DNA from: Pseudomonas sp. ANT_H12B
GTDB taxonomy: Bacteria > Pseudomonadota > Gammaproteobacteria > Pseudomonadales > Pseudomonadaceae
Direction of reading: 5' to 3'
Assembly (NCBI RefSeq): GCF_008369325.1
Contig: NZ_VOBI01000010.1
Coordinates: forward strand, 1 to 64,000
DNA: 64,000 nucleotides
Shown here: piece by piece, positions 40,741-50,109 of the stretch
Numbering within the stretch: position 1 is the stretch's first letter
Layout of the letters: the number at the start of each line of letters is the position of its first letter
Translations under genes and position numbers: made by a program
The notes under the pieces: model-generated
Told to the model about the DNA's origin: nothing
The model's database searches: none
What the model saw: only the letters and a program-made list of their open reading frames with translations

Positions 40741-40774
40741 AAAAATACCCCCGTCTCGTGAGAGGCGGGGGTTC
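40741..40774 (-). terminator. pilA terminator
   Basis: A stem ACCCCCG(T)CTC/GAG(G)CGGGGGT is followed on the minus strand by a T-run. It lies about 20 bp after the pilA stop. Confidence 0.88.
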
Positions 40775-40791
40775 TGGCATCAGTTAATGGA

Positions 40792-41208
40792 TTAGGCTGG
40801 GGTGACGCCGGTGCAGCCTTTAGGTGCGTATTCCTGATCGACTGTGGTGGCGCATGTCCAGCCAGTCAACGTGCGCGTAAGGGTAATGGTTTTATTCAAA
40901 ACCGGCCCCGGAGCATTAAGAATGGTGCAAGCAATAGTGCCCGTACCATCGGCCGCAGTGCCAGAAGCTGTCGTTGTGCAGTTAGAGGTTGTTGCGGTTC
41001 CGCCGATCTTCGCCAGATCCGGACTGGTCCCTTGATTCATAAGATCTTCAAACGGAACCTTCAACGCGGAAATCTCAGCAAGCCCGGCCGTGACCTTGGC
41101 CCGCGCCTGATATTTCGAGTAAGCCGGCAAGGCAAACGTCGCCAGAATCCCGATGATCGCCACAACGATCAGCAGCTCGATAAGCGTAAAACCTTTCTGA
41201 GTATTCAT
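40792..41208 (-). CDS. pilA: Type IV pilin PilA
   Basis: The major pilin (138 aa precursor). The leader peptide MNTQKG is cut before Phe ([18 protein letters not shown]), giving the N-methylated hydrophobic helix with Glu5. Four cysteines lie in the C-terminal half (SNCTT, TIACT, WTCAT, KGCTG), which would give two disulfides rather than the single C-terminal loop of most Pseudomonas pilins. I start it at ATG 41208. A sigma54 promoter lies upstream, and pilBCD is divergent. Confidence 0.95.
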   Translation of the reverse strand: MNTQKGFTLIELLIVVAIIGILATFALPAYSKYQARAKVTAGLAEISALKVPFEDLMNQGTSPDLAKIGGTATTSNCTTTASGTAADGTGTIACTILNAPGPVLNKTITLTRTLTGWTCATTVDQEYAPKGCTGVTPA

Positions 41209-41256
41209 AGACAAGCTCCATGCATGAGTCGAAATCTCATGATCTGAACTAGCCGC

Positions 41257-41273
41257 AGCACAGCCCGTGCCAA
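41257..41273 (-). promoter_or_regulatory. Sigma54 promoter of pilA
   Basis: On the minus strand TTGGCACGGGCTGTGCT fits the -24/-12 consensus with the ten-base GG-GC spacing. The predicted leader is about 38 nt. In other pseudomonads pilA needs RpoN and the PilS-PilR system. Confidence 0.85.
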
Positions 41274-41433
41274 GCCCCGCGTACCCTGTTGGCGGGACGC
41301 GCGATCGACGCAGCGCCCTTTCCTACCCCCAGGATCCGCACTATCTGACACTTTTTGTCACCTCGACAGTGCTGGTTTGGTTCCTCGGCTTGACTAGGCT
41401 ATAAGTCATGAACTGTCTGCGTCCGGTATCCCA

Positions 41434-43134
41434 ATGAATGACATCGCCCTTAGCGGTCTGGCCAAGCAATTGGTCCTGGCCGAGCTGCTCACTGACAAAA
41501 GCGCGCAACAGGCGTATCAGCAAGCCCAACGCAATCGAATCCCCCTGGTCAGCTACCTGGTGCAAAACAAACTGGTGAATGGCCGCCAGATCGCCGAGAT
41601 CGCTTCGGAGCACTTCGGCATGGCCTTGCTGGACCTCAACTGCCTGGACAAAGAAGCCCAACCCAAAGGGCTGGTCAGCGAAAAACTGATCCGTGAGCAC
41701 CACGCCCTGCCCCTCTGGCGACGCGGCAATAAATTGTTCGTGGGGGTTTCCGACCCGACCAATCACCAGGCCATCAACGACATCCAGTTCAGCACCGGGT
41801 TGAATACCGAAGCCATCCTGGTAGAGGACGACAAACTCAGCACCGCTATCGAGAAATTCTTCGACAGCCAGGGCACCGGCCTGGAAGACATGGCCGACGT
41901 TGACCTCGATGGGTTGGACATCGAGTCGATCGATGACAACAAACAGGACTCCATCGCCGGACAAGATGCCGACGATGCGCCCGTGGTGCGCTTCGTCCAT
42001 AAGATGTTGCTTGATGCGATCAAAAGCGGCTCTTCCGACCTGCATTTCGAGCCCTACGAAAAAACCTACCGCGTGCGGATGCGCACCGACGGCATACTGC
42101 GTGAAGTCGCCAAGCCACCGATTCATCTGTCCGGTCGCATCGCCGCGCGGCTGAAAGTCATGGCCAGCCTCGACATCTCCGAGCGCCGCCGGCCCCAGGA
42201 CGGGCGAATCAAGATGCGCCTGTCCAAGAGCAAATCCATCGACTTCCGGGTCAATACCCTGCCGACCCTGTGGGGCGAGAAAGTGGTGATCCGGATCCTC
42301 GACCCGTCCAGCGCACAAATGGGCATCGACGCCCTCGGCTACGAACCCGATCAGAAAGACCTGTACATGGCCGCGCTCAAGCAGCCGCAGGGAATGATTC
42401 TGGTGACCGGGCCCACCGGCTCGGGCAAGACCGTGTCGCTCTACACCGGGCTGAATATTCTCAATACTGTGGACATCAACATCTCCACCGCCGAAGACCC
42501 GGTGGAGATCAACATGGAAGGCATCAACCAGGTCAACGTCAATCTCAAGCAGGGGTTGGGGTTTGCCCAGGCGCTGCGTTCGTTCCTGCGCCAGGATCCG
42601 GACGTGATCATGGTCGGCGAGATCCGCGACCTCGAAACCGCGGAGATCGCGATCAAGGCCGCCCAGACCGGGCACCTTGTGTTGTCGACCCTGCACACCA
42701 ACAGCGCCGCCGAGACCCTGACCCGCCTGCAAAACATGGGCATCCAGGGGTTCAACATCGCCACTTCGGTGAGTCTGATCATCGCCCAGCGCCTGGCGCG
42801 CAAATTGTGCAGCCATTGCAAGAAACCCATCGAGATCCCCCGCGAGGCGTTGCTCAAGGAAGGCTTCCCCGAGGAACGCATTGGCTCGTTCACAATCTAT
42901 GAACCGGTTGGTTGCGATCACTGCAACGGCGGATACAAAGGGCGAGTAGGGATTTATGAAGTGGTGAAGAACACACCGGATTTGCAACGGCTGATCATGG
43001 CCGAAGGCAACTCGCTGGAAATCGATATCCAGATGCGTAAGGACGGTTTCAACGACCTGCGTACCTCGGGCCTGATCAAGGCCATGCAAGGCATTACCAG
43101 TCTTGAAGAAATCAACCGGGTCACCAAGGACTGA
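41434..43134 (+). CDS. pilB: Type IV pilus assembly ATPase PilB
   Basis: PilB (566 aa) powers pilus extension. The N-terminal GSPII_E domain is followed by the ATPase core with Walker A (GPTGSGKTVSLY), an Asp box (AEDPVEI), Walker B (IMVGEIRDLETAE) and a His box (TLHTNSA). The tetracysteine zinc motif is complete (CSHCKKP...CDHCNGG). It is followed by pilC after 2 bp and pilD. Confidence 0.97.
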   Translation: MNDIALSGLAKQLVLAELLTDKSAQQAYQQAQRNRIPLVSYLVQNKLVNGRQIAEIASEHFGMALLDLNCLDKEAQPKGLVSEKLIREHHALPLWRRGNKLFVGVSDPTNHQAINDIQFSTGLNTEAILVEDDKLSTAIEKFFDSQGTGLEDMADVDLDGLDIESIDDNKQDSIAGQDADDAPVVRFVHKMLLDAIKSGSSDLHFEPYEKTYRVRMRTDGILREVAKPPIHLSGRIAARLKVMASLDISERRRPQDGRIKMRLSKSKSIDFRVNTLPTLWGEKVVIRILDPSSAQMGIDALGYEPDQKDLYMAALKQPQGMILVTGPTGSGKTVSLYTGLNILNTVDINISTAEDPVEINMEGINQVNVNLKQGLGFAQALRSFLRQDPDVIMVGEIRDLETAEIAIKAAQTGHLVLSTLHTNSAAETLTRLQNMGIQGFNIATSVSLIIAQRLARKLCSHCKKPIEIPREALLKEGFPEERIGSFTIYEPVGCDHCNGGYKGRVGIYEVVKNTPDLQRLIMAEGNSLEIDIQMRKDGFNDLRTSGLIKAMQGITSLEEINRVTKD

Positions 43135-43136
43135 AC

Positions 43137-44354
43137 ATGGCGGTCAAAGCAGCAAAAATCAGCGTGTATGCCTGGGAAGGCACCGACAGGAAAGGCACGA
43201 AAATAACCGGCGAACTGAGCGGTCAAAACCCGGCGCTGATCAAGGCGCAACTGCGCAAACAAGGCATCAATCCCGGCAAGGTACGCAAGAAATCCATCTC
43301 GATTTTCAACATGGGCAAGCGCATCAAGGCCCAGGACATTGCCCTCTTTACGCGGCAAATGGCGACCATGATGAAAGCCGGTGTGCCGCTGTTGCAGTCG
43401 TTCGACATCATCGGCGAAGGCTTCGATAACCCGGCCATGCGCAAACTGGTGGACGAGGTGAAACAGGAAGTCGCGGCGGGTACCAGCTTCGCCGCCGCCC
43501 TGCGTAAAAAGCCGCAGTACTTCGATGAGCTGTACTGCAATCTGGTGGACGCCGGCGAGCAGGCGGGTGCGCTGGATACCCTGCTGGAACGGGTGGCGAC
43601 CTACAAGGAAAAGAGCGAAAGCCTCAAGGCCAAAATCAAGAAAGCCATGACCTACCCGCTGGCCGTGGTGTTTGTCGCAATCATTGTGACCGGGATTCTG
43701 CTGGTCAAAGTGGTGCCGCAGTTCGAGTCGGTGTTCAAGGGGTTTGGCGCCGAACTGCCAGCCTTCACCGTGATGGTCATCGGCCTGTCGGAATTCATGC
43801 AGAACTGGTGGTGGCTGATGCTGGGTGCGCTGATTGCGGCAATCTTCGGTGTGCGCCACGCCTTCAGAACGTCGCAAGGCTTTCGGGACCGGACGGACGC
43901 CTGGCTGCTGAAACTGCCATTGATCGGCACGCTGATGTACAAGTCCGCCGTGGCCCGTTACGCCCGCACGCTGTCGACCACCTTCGCTGCCGGGGTGCCT
44001 TTGGTCGAAGCCCTGGATTCAGTGGCCGGGGCCACCGGCAACATTGTGTTCAAGCGTGCGGTGCTGCGCATCAAGCAGGACGTATCCACCGGCATGCAGC
44101 TGAATTTTTCCATGCGTACCTCCGGGATCTTCCCAAACATGGCGATCCAGATGACAGCCATTGGCGAAGAGTCCGGCACACTGGACGAGATGCTCGACAA
44201 GGTCGCGGGTTTCTACGAGGCCGAGGTCGACAACATGGTCGATAACCTCACCAGTCTGATGGAGCCGTTCATCATGGTGGTACTCGGTGTTGTCGTCGGT
44301 GGCCTGGTCGTTGCGATGTACCTGCCCATATTCCAACTCGGCTCAGCGATCTGA
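43137..44354 (+). CDS. pilC: Type IV pilus platform protein PilC
   Basis: PilC (405 aa) is the inner-membrane platform on which PilB acts. It holds two GspF/T2SF domains (ALFTRQMATMMKAGVPLLQ and VARYARTLSTTFAAGVPLVEAL) and three membrane helices. The last ends FIMVVLGVVVGGLVVAMYLP, as is typical. Confidence 0.96.
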   Translation: MAVKAAKISVYAWEGTDRKGTKITGELSGQNPALIKAQLRKQGINPGKVRKKSISIFNMGKRIKAQDIALFTRQMATMMKAGVPLLQSFDIIGEGFDNPAMRKLVDEVKQEVAAGTSFAAALRKKPQYFDELYCNLVDAGEQAGALDTLLERVATYKEKSESLKAKIKKAMTYPLAVVFVAIIVTGILLVKVVPQFESVFKGFGAELPAFTVMVIGLSEFMQNWWWLMLGALIAAIFGVRHAFRTSQGFRDRTDAWLLKLPLIGTLMYKSAVARYARTLSTTFAAGVPLVEALDSVAGATGNIVFKRAVLRIKQDVSTGMQLNFSMRTSGIFPNMAIQMTAIGEESGTLDEMLDKVAGFYEAEVDNMVDNLTSLMEPFIMVVLGVVVGGLVVAMYLPIFQLGSAI

Positions 44355-44355
44355 C

Positions 44356-45228
44356 ATGCCCTTGAATGAAATTTTGACTGTCTACCCGCTGGTGTTCATC
44401 GTCATCGCATTGATCGTCGGCCTGCTGGTCGGCAGCTTCCTCAATGTACTGGTCTGGCGTCTGCCAAAAATGCTTGAGCGTGAGTGGCGACTGCAAGCTC
44501 ATGACATTCTGGGCCTGCCGACCGAAACGCCGCTGCCGACCTACAATCTGATGCTGCCCCACTCCCAGTGTCCACACTGTGGGCACCGGATCCGTGCGTG
44601 GGAAAACATTCCAGTGCTCAGTTTTCTTTTCCTGCGTGGGCGCTGCTCGAGTTGCGCGACACCAATCAGCAAACGCTATCCGTTAACCGAGCTGGCCTGC
44701 GGTCTGCTGTCAGCGTTCATCGCCTGGCATTTCGGTTTCGGTTGGCCGGCCTGCCTGGCGCTGGTCCTGAGCTGGGGTCTGTTGGCCATGAGCCTGATAG
44801 ACGCCGAGCATCAACTGCTGCCGGACGTACTGGTTCTACCGCTGATATGGCTGGGTCTGATCGTCAACAGTTTCGGACTGTTCGTGCCCCTCCATGAAGC
44901 GCTGTGGGGCGCGATTGCCGGCTACCTGGCGCTCTGGTCGGTGTTCTGGCTGTTCAAGCTGATGACCGGCAAGGACGGCATTGGCCAAGGTGATTTCAAG
45001 TTATTGGCGATGCTCGGCGCCTGGGGCGGCTGGCAGATCTTGCCGCTGACCATCCTGATGGCGTCCCTGGTGGGCGCCATTATCGGCACGGTTTTGTTGC
45101 GCCTGCGCAACTCAAAAACCTCGACACCGATCCCCTTCGGCCCCTATCTGGCCATTGCCGGCTGGATTGCCTTGCTCTGGGGTGGTCAAATAACCGACTT
45201 CTATTGGCAGTTTGTCGGTTTGAAATGA
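44356..45228 (+). CDS. pilD: Prepilin peptidase/N-methyltransferase PilD
   Basis: PilD (290 aa) cleaves and N-methylates prepilins and type II pseudopilins. The cytoplasmic tetracysteine zinc loop is complete ([15 protein letters not shown]...CSSC). The catalytic aspartates are in [11 protein letters not shown] and [11 protein letters not shown] (GxGD). I start it at ATG 44356, one base after the pilC stop. Its stop overlaps the coaE start. Confidence 0.96.
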   Translation: MPLNEILTVYPLVFIVIALIVGLLVGSFLNVLVWRLPKMLEREWRLQAHDILGLPTETPLPTYNLMLPHSQCPHCGHRIRAWENIPVLSFLFLRGRCSSCATPISKRYPLTELACGLLSAFIAWHFGFGWPACLALVLSWGLLAMSLIDAEHQLLPDVLVLPLIWLGLIVNSFGLFVPLHEALWGAIAGYLALWSVFWLFKLMTGKDGIGQGDFKLLAMLGAWGGWQILPLTILMASLVGAIIGTVLLRLRNSKTSTPIPFGPYLAIAGWIALLWGGQITDFYWQFVGLK

Positions 45229-45848
45229 ATATCCCTGTGGAAAAACCCTGGATTCTTGGTCTGACCGGCGGCATCGGCAGCGGCAAAAGCGCAGCTGCCC
45301 AGCACTTCATCGACCTGGGCGTACACGTGGTGGACGCCGATCATGCCGCGCGCTGGGTGGTGGAACCGGGCCGCCCGGCGCTGGCGCAAATCGCCGATCA
45401 CTTTGGCCCTGGCGTGCTGCAAGCCGACGGGCAGCTGGATCGTGCAGCGTTGCGCAAGCTGATCTTCGAGGTACCGGAAGAACGCCTCTGGCTCGAGGCG
45501 CTTTTGCATCCGTTGATCGCCAAGCAAATCGCCGATCACCTGGGCAAGGCACAATCGCCTTACGCGATTCTGGTTTCGCCACTGCTGATCGAGTCGGGGC
45601 AATACGCCATGACCCAACGGGTCCTGGTGATCGATGCCCCCGAACAGCTACAGATCGAACGCACCCTGCAGCGTGACCAGACCAGCGAGCAACAGGTCCA
45701 TGCGATCCTCAAGGCCCAGTCCAGCCGCCAGGATCGCGTGAGCCATGCCGACGATGTGGTGGTCAACGACCGCGACCTCGCCTGGCTGCACAGCGAGGTC
45801 GAACGCCTGCATCACTTTTACCTTACTTTGCGTGGAGGCCAGTCATGA
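45225..45848 (+). CDS. coaE: Dephospho-CoA kinase
   Basis: CoaE (207 aa) catalyses the last step of coenzyme A synthesis. The Walker A motif is [12 protein letters not shown]. The DADHAAR and VSPLLIESG blocks are conserved. The ATG overlaps the pilD stop by four bases, and the stop overlaps yacG. The pilD-coaE-yacG order is conserved across proteobacteria. Confidence 0.96.
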   Translation: MNIPVEKPWILGLTGGIGSGKSAAAQHFIDLGVHVVDADHAARWVVEPGRPALAQIADHFGPGVLQADGQLDRAALRKLIFEVPEERLWLEALLHPLIAKQIADHLGKAQSPYAILVSPLLIESGQYAMTQRVLVIDAPEQLQIERTLQRDQTSEQQVHAILKAQSSRQDRVSHADDVVVNDRDLAWLHSEVERLHHFYLTLRGGQS

Positions 45849-46045
45849 GCCAAACCCCAACCGTCGATTGTCCAACCTGCGGCGCCCCTGTCGAATGGAC
45901 CCCGGACAATAAATTCCGGCCGTTCTGTTCGGACCGTTGCAAACTGATCGACCTGGGCGCCTGGGCGTCGGAAGAGCACAAGATTCCGGTGAGCCCGGAT
46001 GCCGAGGACGACCTGTTCAGCGAAGACTTCGAGCCGCGTCACTGA
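45845..46045 (+). CDS. yacG: DNA gyrase inhibitor YacG
   Basis: A 66-residue zinc-finger protein that in E. coli binds GyrB and blocks gyrase. Four cysteines in the family pattern are visible (CPTCGAPV...[12 protein letters not shown]), followed by an acidic tail ([12 protein letters not shown]). It is translationally coupled to coaE. Confidence 0.95.
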   Translation: MSQTPTVDCPTCGAPVEWTPDNKFRPFCSDRCKLIDLGAWASEEHKIPVSPDAEDDLFSEDFEPRH

Positions 46046-46054
46046 TCCCGAACA

Positions 46055-46270
46055 TCAGGGCCGCATGAAGCCGTAGTCCTCACCGTCATCGAGGTTCTCG
46101 ACGAGAAACTGCAACTCGTCAGCCAGATCCTCGACACTGCGCACAGCCTTGCTCTGTTGCACCACCGCACTGAGCAAGGCGCGCAGGCTCAGACCCGGAT
46201 CAAATCCCACCTCTTGCGCGATATTCAGACTCTGGCGCAACTCCTGCCTTGCCCATTCGTAGACACTCAT
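46055..46270 (-). CDS. Small conserved hypothetical protein
   Basis: A 71-residue soluble helical protein (MSVYEWARQELRQSLNIAQE...). It is acidic at the C-terminus (VENLDDGEDYG). I do not recognise a domain. It lies tail-to-tail with yacG, 9 bp apart, as does a small gene in PAO1 (PA4531 as I recall). I start it at MSVYEW. An alternative start ten codons upstream is less likely. Confidence 0.7.
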   Translation of the reverse strand: MSVYEWARQELRQSLNIAQEVGFDPGLSLRALLSAVVQQSKAVRSVEDLADELQFLVENLDDGEDYGFMRP

Positions 46271-46333
46271 TTCAATGCTCCTGAAGGTTTTGCGGAGCAT
46301 GGAAGCGTCAGCGATTTATGGATTTGATGCGGA

Positions 46334-47023
46334 TCAAGATTTGGGATCGTCGTCCTTCCAGGGTGCCGAAAGGTAGCGCGTGCGATTGAACGTCTCCAGC
46401 CACTCGGGGCAAAACACCACCAGCGCGCTGACCACCATGCCGTTGATGAACGCTTCCGGAAAAATCAGCAGCCACAGATAACCGACAAAATCTTCCAGCC
46501 AATACGGCATGGCGAAACGTTCGTTGAACCACAGCAACCACAGCGCCAGCAGCAGGCACAGCAACGCCGACAGCGCCGCTGCAAAAAACCCGGACACGAA
46601 GATATACACAAAGGGATTACGCGGTTGCGCTCGCTCCACCAGGATCGCGCAGCATTCGGTGACCAGCACCGGCAGTAGAATCAGCAGCGCGCCGTTGACC
46701 CCCATCGCCGCCAGATCCTGCCGCCCGAGCAGCACCAGTCCCGTTTGCGCGACCAATCCGCCGACAATCGCCAGCGGCCAGTCGAGCAACAGGGTCACGG
46801 CGGTCATGCCGAGAAAGTGGTAGGACACGCCAGTGTCGAAATCCTGTCGTACCAGCCAGAGCAAGAACAGCGCGAACACCGTGCCGAACAACAGATGCTG
46901 GCGGCGACTGTCGCTGAACAGTTCGACCCACGGTGCTCGACAGACAGCCCAGATCACTACCGGCACGTAAATCAGCCAGCCAACTGCAAGGCTTTGCGCT
47001 GACAGCAACTCGGCGCCGATCAT
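46334..47023 (-). CDS. CbiM-like energy-coupling-factor transporter permease
   Basis: A 229-residue integral membrane protein with six to seven hydrophobic segments. It resembles the S-component/CbiM superfamily of ECF transporters for cobalt or nickel (GVSYHFLGMTAVTLLLDWPLA; FPEAFINGMVVSALVV). The N-terminal metal-binding histidine of true CbiM is not seen. No ATPase (A) or T component lies nearby, so it may work alone or have another role. Confidence 0.7.
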   Translation of the reverse strand: MIGAELLSAQSLAVGWLIYVPVVIWAVCRAPWVELFSDSRRQHLLFGTVFALFLLWLVRQDFDTGVSYHFLGMTAVTLLLDWPLAIVGGLVAQTGLVLLGRQDLAAMGVNGALLILLPVLVTECCAILVERAQPRNPFVYIFVSGFFAAALSALLCLLLALWLLWFNERFAMPYWLEDFVGYLWLLIFPEAFINGMVVSALVVFCPEWLETFNRTRYLSAPWKDDDPKS

Positions 47024-47269
47024 GGGCGTGCCTTCCTGGACGCCGAGGCCCACGCAAGCAAACGACTGAGCAGCAACATTGTTCTATATTTCACGCTTCT
47101 CTCCCGTCGTGATAGCTATGAGTCTATACCGGCGTTTCTGACTGGCCCTATCGCACTTCCAGCCGGGCGCGCAGAGAATCCAGGGGAAGAACAAACGTTA
47201 CGCAAACTTTACGAGACAGAATGACAAGCCGGTCGATACTGCGCGGCGCTAACAAGACAGGCGTTATCT

Positions 47270-48724
47270 ATGTCCATTGCGGTTTTGCGGTTTATCGGTT
47301 TCATCCTGGGTATTTTTCTGATCACGCTCGCAGTGAGTATGGCGATACCGCTGCTCACGCTGGTGATCTATGAACGCAACGATGAGATGTCAGCCTTTGG
47401 GTGGTCAATTGTGATCACGATGGTGTCCGGGCTGCTGCTGATTAACAAGGGGCGCCCTGAAAACGCTCAGTTGCGTCCCCGCGATATGTACATGCTGACG
47501 ACCGCCAGTTGGGTGGTCGTCTGTACGTTCGCCGCATTGCCCATGGTCTTGATCCAGGACATCAGCTACACCGACGCGTTTTTTGAAACGATGTCCGGCA
47601 TCACCACTACCGGATCGACCATTCTGACCGGCTTGGACACTGCCTCTCCCGGATTGCTGATTTGGCGTTCAATGCTGCATTGGCTGGGCGGGATCGGCTT
47701 CATCGGCATGGCCGTGGCCATCCTGCCGCTATTGCGGGTCGGGGGGATGCGCCTGTTCCAGACCGAATCATCCGACTGGTCGGAGAAGGTCACACCACGC
47801 TCCCACGTCGCCGCCAAATACATTCTGGGTTTGTATATCGGGCTGACCGCTGTTTCCACGCTGGCGCTGTGGATAACAGGCATGACCCCGTTCGAAGCCA
47901 TCAACCATGCAATGTCGTTGATTTCCACGGGGGGATTTTCCACCTCCGATTCTTCTCTGGCGAATTGGACGCAACCGGCCATTCATTGGGTGGCTGTGAT
48001 TATCATGATTCTGGGCAGCCTGCCTTTTACGTTGTATGTGAGCCTGTTGCGCGGGAATAAACGGGCCTTGCTTAGAGATCACCAGGTACGTGGGTTCATT
48101 GGCTTTTTGCTCATCACCTGGCTGCTGTTCGGCACCTGGTTGTGCTTGAACAGCGAGTACGGCTGGTGGGAAGCGTTTCGGATCGTGGCGGTCAACGTAA
48201 CGTCGGTAGTCACGACGACCGGCGTGGCACTAGGGGATTACACGTTATGGGGCAGCTTCTCCGTGTTGCTGTTTTTTTATCTGACCTTTGTCGGCGGCTG
48301 CTCCGGCTCCACCGCCGGCGGTCTTAAAATCTTCCGTTTTCAAGTGGCTGGCGCCCTGCTCATGGGCAGCCTGAAACAATTGATTCATCCTCGCGCCGTC
48401 ATCCAGAAGAAGTACAACAATCACCCCATCGATGAAGACATCGCCCGCTCACTCCTGACGTTTTCATTCTTTTTCACCATCACCATCGGGGCCATCGCCA
48501 TGGGGTTGGCGCTCATTGGCCTGGACTGGACCACGGCATTGAGTGGCGCGGCCACCGCCGTCTGTAACGTGGGGCCAGGCCTTGGTTCGATCATTGGCCC
48601 GGCAGGCAATTTCTCGACACTGCCCGATGCTGCAAAATGGCTGTTGACCTTTGGCATGCTGCTGGGAAGACTGGAAATCCTCACTGTTCTGGTGCTGTTC
48701 ATCCCGGTTTTCTGGAAGTACTAG
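47270..48724 (+). CDS. trkH: Trk-type potassium uptake protein TrkH
   Basis: The pore subunit (484 aa) of the Trk K+ uptake system. Four filter-like loops are visible: MSGITTTGSTILTG, LISTGGFSTSD, SVVTTTGVALGD and VCNVGPGLGSI. About ten membrane segments are present. The NAD-binding TrkA partner is not in this window. It is a single gene divergent from the CbiM-like gene. Confidence 0.93.
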   Translation: MSIAVLRFIGFILGIFLITLAVSMAIPLLTLVIYERNDEMSAFGWSIVITMVSGLLLINKGRPENAQLRPRDMYMLTTASWVVVCTFAALPMVLIQDISYTDAFFETMSGITTTGSTILTGLDTASPGLLIWRSMLHWLGGIGFIGMAVAILPLLRVGGMRLFQTESSDWSEKVTPRSHVAAKYILGLYIGLTAVSTLALWITGMTPFEAINHAMSLISTGGFSTSDSSLANWTQPAIHWVAVIIMILGSLPFTLYVSLLRGNKRALLRDHQVRGFIGFLLITWLLFGTWLCLNSEYGWWEAFRIVAVNVTSVVTTTGVALGDYTLWGSFSVLLFFYLTFVGGCSGSTAGGLKIFRFQVAGALLMGSLKQLIHPRAVIQKKYNNHPIDEDIARSLLTFSFFFTITIGAIAMGLALIGLDWTTALSGAATAVCNVGPGLGSIIGPAGNFSTLPDAAKWLLTFGMLLGRLEILTVLVLFIPVFWKY

Positions 48725-48804
48725 CCCTGTCTGGACTCCTCCTGTCCACCCTGCCAATGCGTTCTGGCCCTGCCGAACTGGATGGAGGTGACGCAACCGG
48801 GACT

Positions 48805-49737
48805 TCAGGCCCAATGCCGTGGATCGTTCATCACCGCCTCGTGTTCAGCGAACAGCTTGGGTAATTCGGCTTTGAGAAAGTCCACCCAGGTCCGAACCTT
48901 GGCATCGAGAAAACGCCGCGACGGGTACAGTGCATATACGTTGCGTTCACGCGGGCGCCAGGCGGGCAGCAAGCGCAACAAGGTGCCATCGCTCAAGGGA
49001 CGCGTCGCGGTGTAGAACGGAATCAGGCTGATCCCCATGCCGGATTCCGACGCCTTGACCATCGACTCGGCGACGTTGCATTGAAAGGTCCTGGCCGGGC
49101 TGACCGCATGCTCGCCCTCTTCGTCCCGGAACACCCATTCATCGCTGTACAACGGGTCGAGCATGCGCAGGCACTGATGATCGTTCAACGCCAGCGGTGT
49201 GCGCGGCACGCCACGCCGTTGCAGGTAGTGCGGGGAGGCGCAGGGCACGCTGTAAATCTGCCCGATGGCCTGGGCGACCATTTGCGAATCAGCCAGTTCG
49301 TGGGCAATCGAAATCACCACGTCGTACCCTTCCTCCATTGGATCGGGATTACGCTGCGACAGGGTCAACTCGAACACCACATCGGGGTAAAGTTCGCTGT
49401 AGCGGGCGATCAATGGTGTGATCAGCACGCCCAGGCCATTCATGCTGTGAACCCGCAGCCGTCCACTCGGTTTGAGATGGGCGCCGCGAGCCTCTGCCGT
49501 TGCCACCTCCATTTCTTCGAGTATTTGCCGACTGCGCACCAGGAAGCGTTCACCGGCCTCGGTCAGGCTCAACCGCCGCGTGGTGCGTTGCAGCAAGCGT
49601 GCTTGCACATGCTGCTCCAGATCCGCCACCAGTCGCGACACTTGCGCGGTCGACAGGTCCAGCGCATCGGCGGCGGCGGTAAAACTTGCGCAGTCCACCA
49701 CACGGACAAACACCCGCAAGTTATTGAGCAGATCCAT
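48805..49737 (-). CDS. LysR-family transcriptional regulator
   Basis: A 310-residue LysR regulator. The N-terminal winged helix-turn-helix is clear (FTAAADALDLSTAQVSRLVADLE), followed by the effector domain. It belongs to the CrgA-like group with the RFLVRSRQILEEM linker. The target is unknown. It is divergent from the DUF2790 gene by about 120 bp, so it may control that gene. I start it at MDLLNNLRVF. Confidence 0.9.
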   Translation of the reverse strand: MDLLNNLRVFVRVVDCASFTAAADALDLSTAQVSRLVADLEQHVQARLLQRTTRRLSLTEAGERFLVRSRQILEEMEVATAEARGAHLKPSGRLRVHSMNGLGVLITPLIARYSELYPDVVFELTLSQRNPDPMEEGYDVVISIAHELADSQMVAQAIGQIYSVPCASPHYLQRRGVPRTPLALNDHQCLRMLDPLYSDEWVFRDEEGEHAVSPARTFQCNVAESMVKASESGMGISLIPFYTATRPLSDGTLLRLLPAWRPRERNVYALYPSRRFLDAKVRTWVDFLKAELPKLFAEHEAVMNDPRHWA

Positions 49738-49858
49738 AAGCCCTCCACGGGCGGTCACTGTTACGTTTCATGTAAGGCTGCATCAGACGCTGGCCCCTTT
49801 ATCGGTTGCGGGCAAAGACTAGAATTCAGGTATCGGAATCAACACGGAGCACGGAAAA

Positions 49859-50101
49859 ATGAAAACCCTGATCAGCCTGTTTCTGACCGTTGTCGCCACC
49901 TCGGCCATGGCCGCCGGCAACGAACCCGCCGCTACCTCGTACAACCCGGCACAACCGCTGGACATCGCCGAAGTGGTTTCAGTGACAGACACCGCAACCG
50001 CCTGCAACGTCGTGCCAGCCACCATGGTCTACATCGATCATCAGGGCCAGACTCATCGCGTGACGTATCAAGTGATGGGTAATTGCATGAGCAATCTGTG
50101 A
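49859..50101 (+). CDS. DUF2790 small secreted protein
   Basis: An 80-residue protein with a signal peptide (MKTLISLFLTVVATSAMAAG) and the DUF2790 core (DIAEVVSVTDTATACNVVPATMVYIDHQGQTH, here read as MVYIDHQGQTHRVTYQ). Two cysteines are present. DUF2790 proteins are multi-copy in Pseudomonas and often respond to copper or other stress, but the function is not established. A GGAGCACGGA ribosome region precedes it. Confidence 0.85.
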   Translation: MKTLISLFLTVVATSAMAAGNEPAATSYNPAQPLDIAEVVSVTDTATACNVVPATMVYIDHQGQTHRVTYQVMGNCMSNL

Positions 50102-50109
50102 TCACTGCT

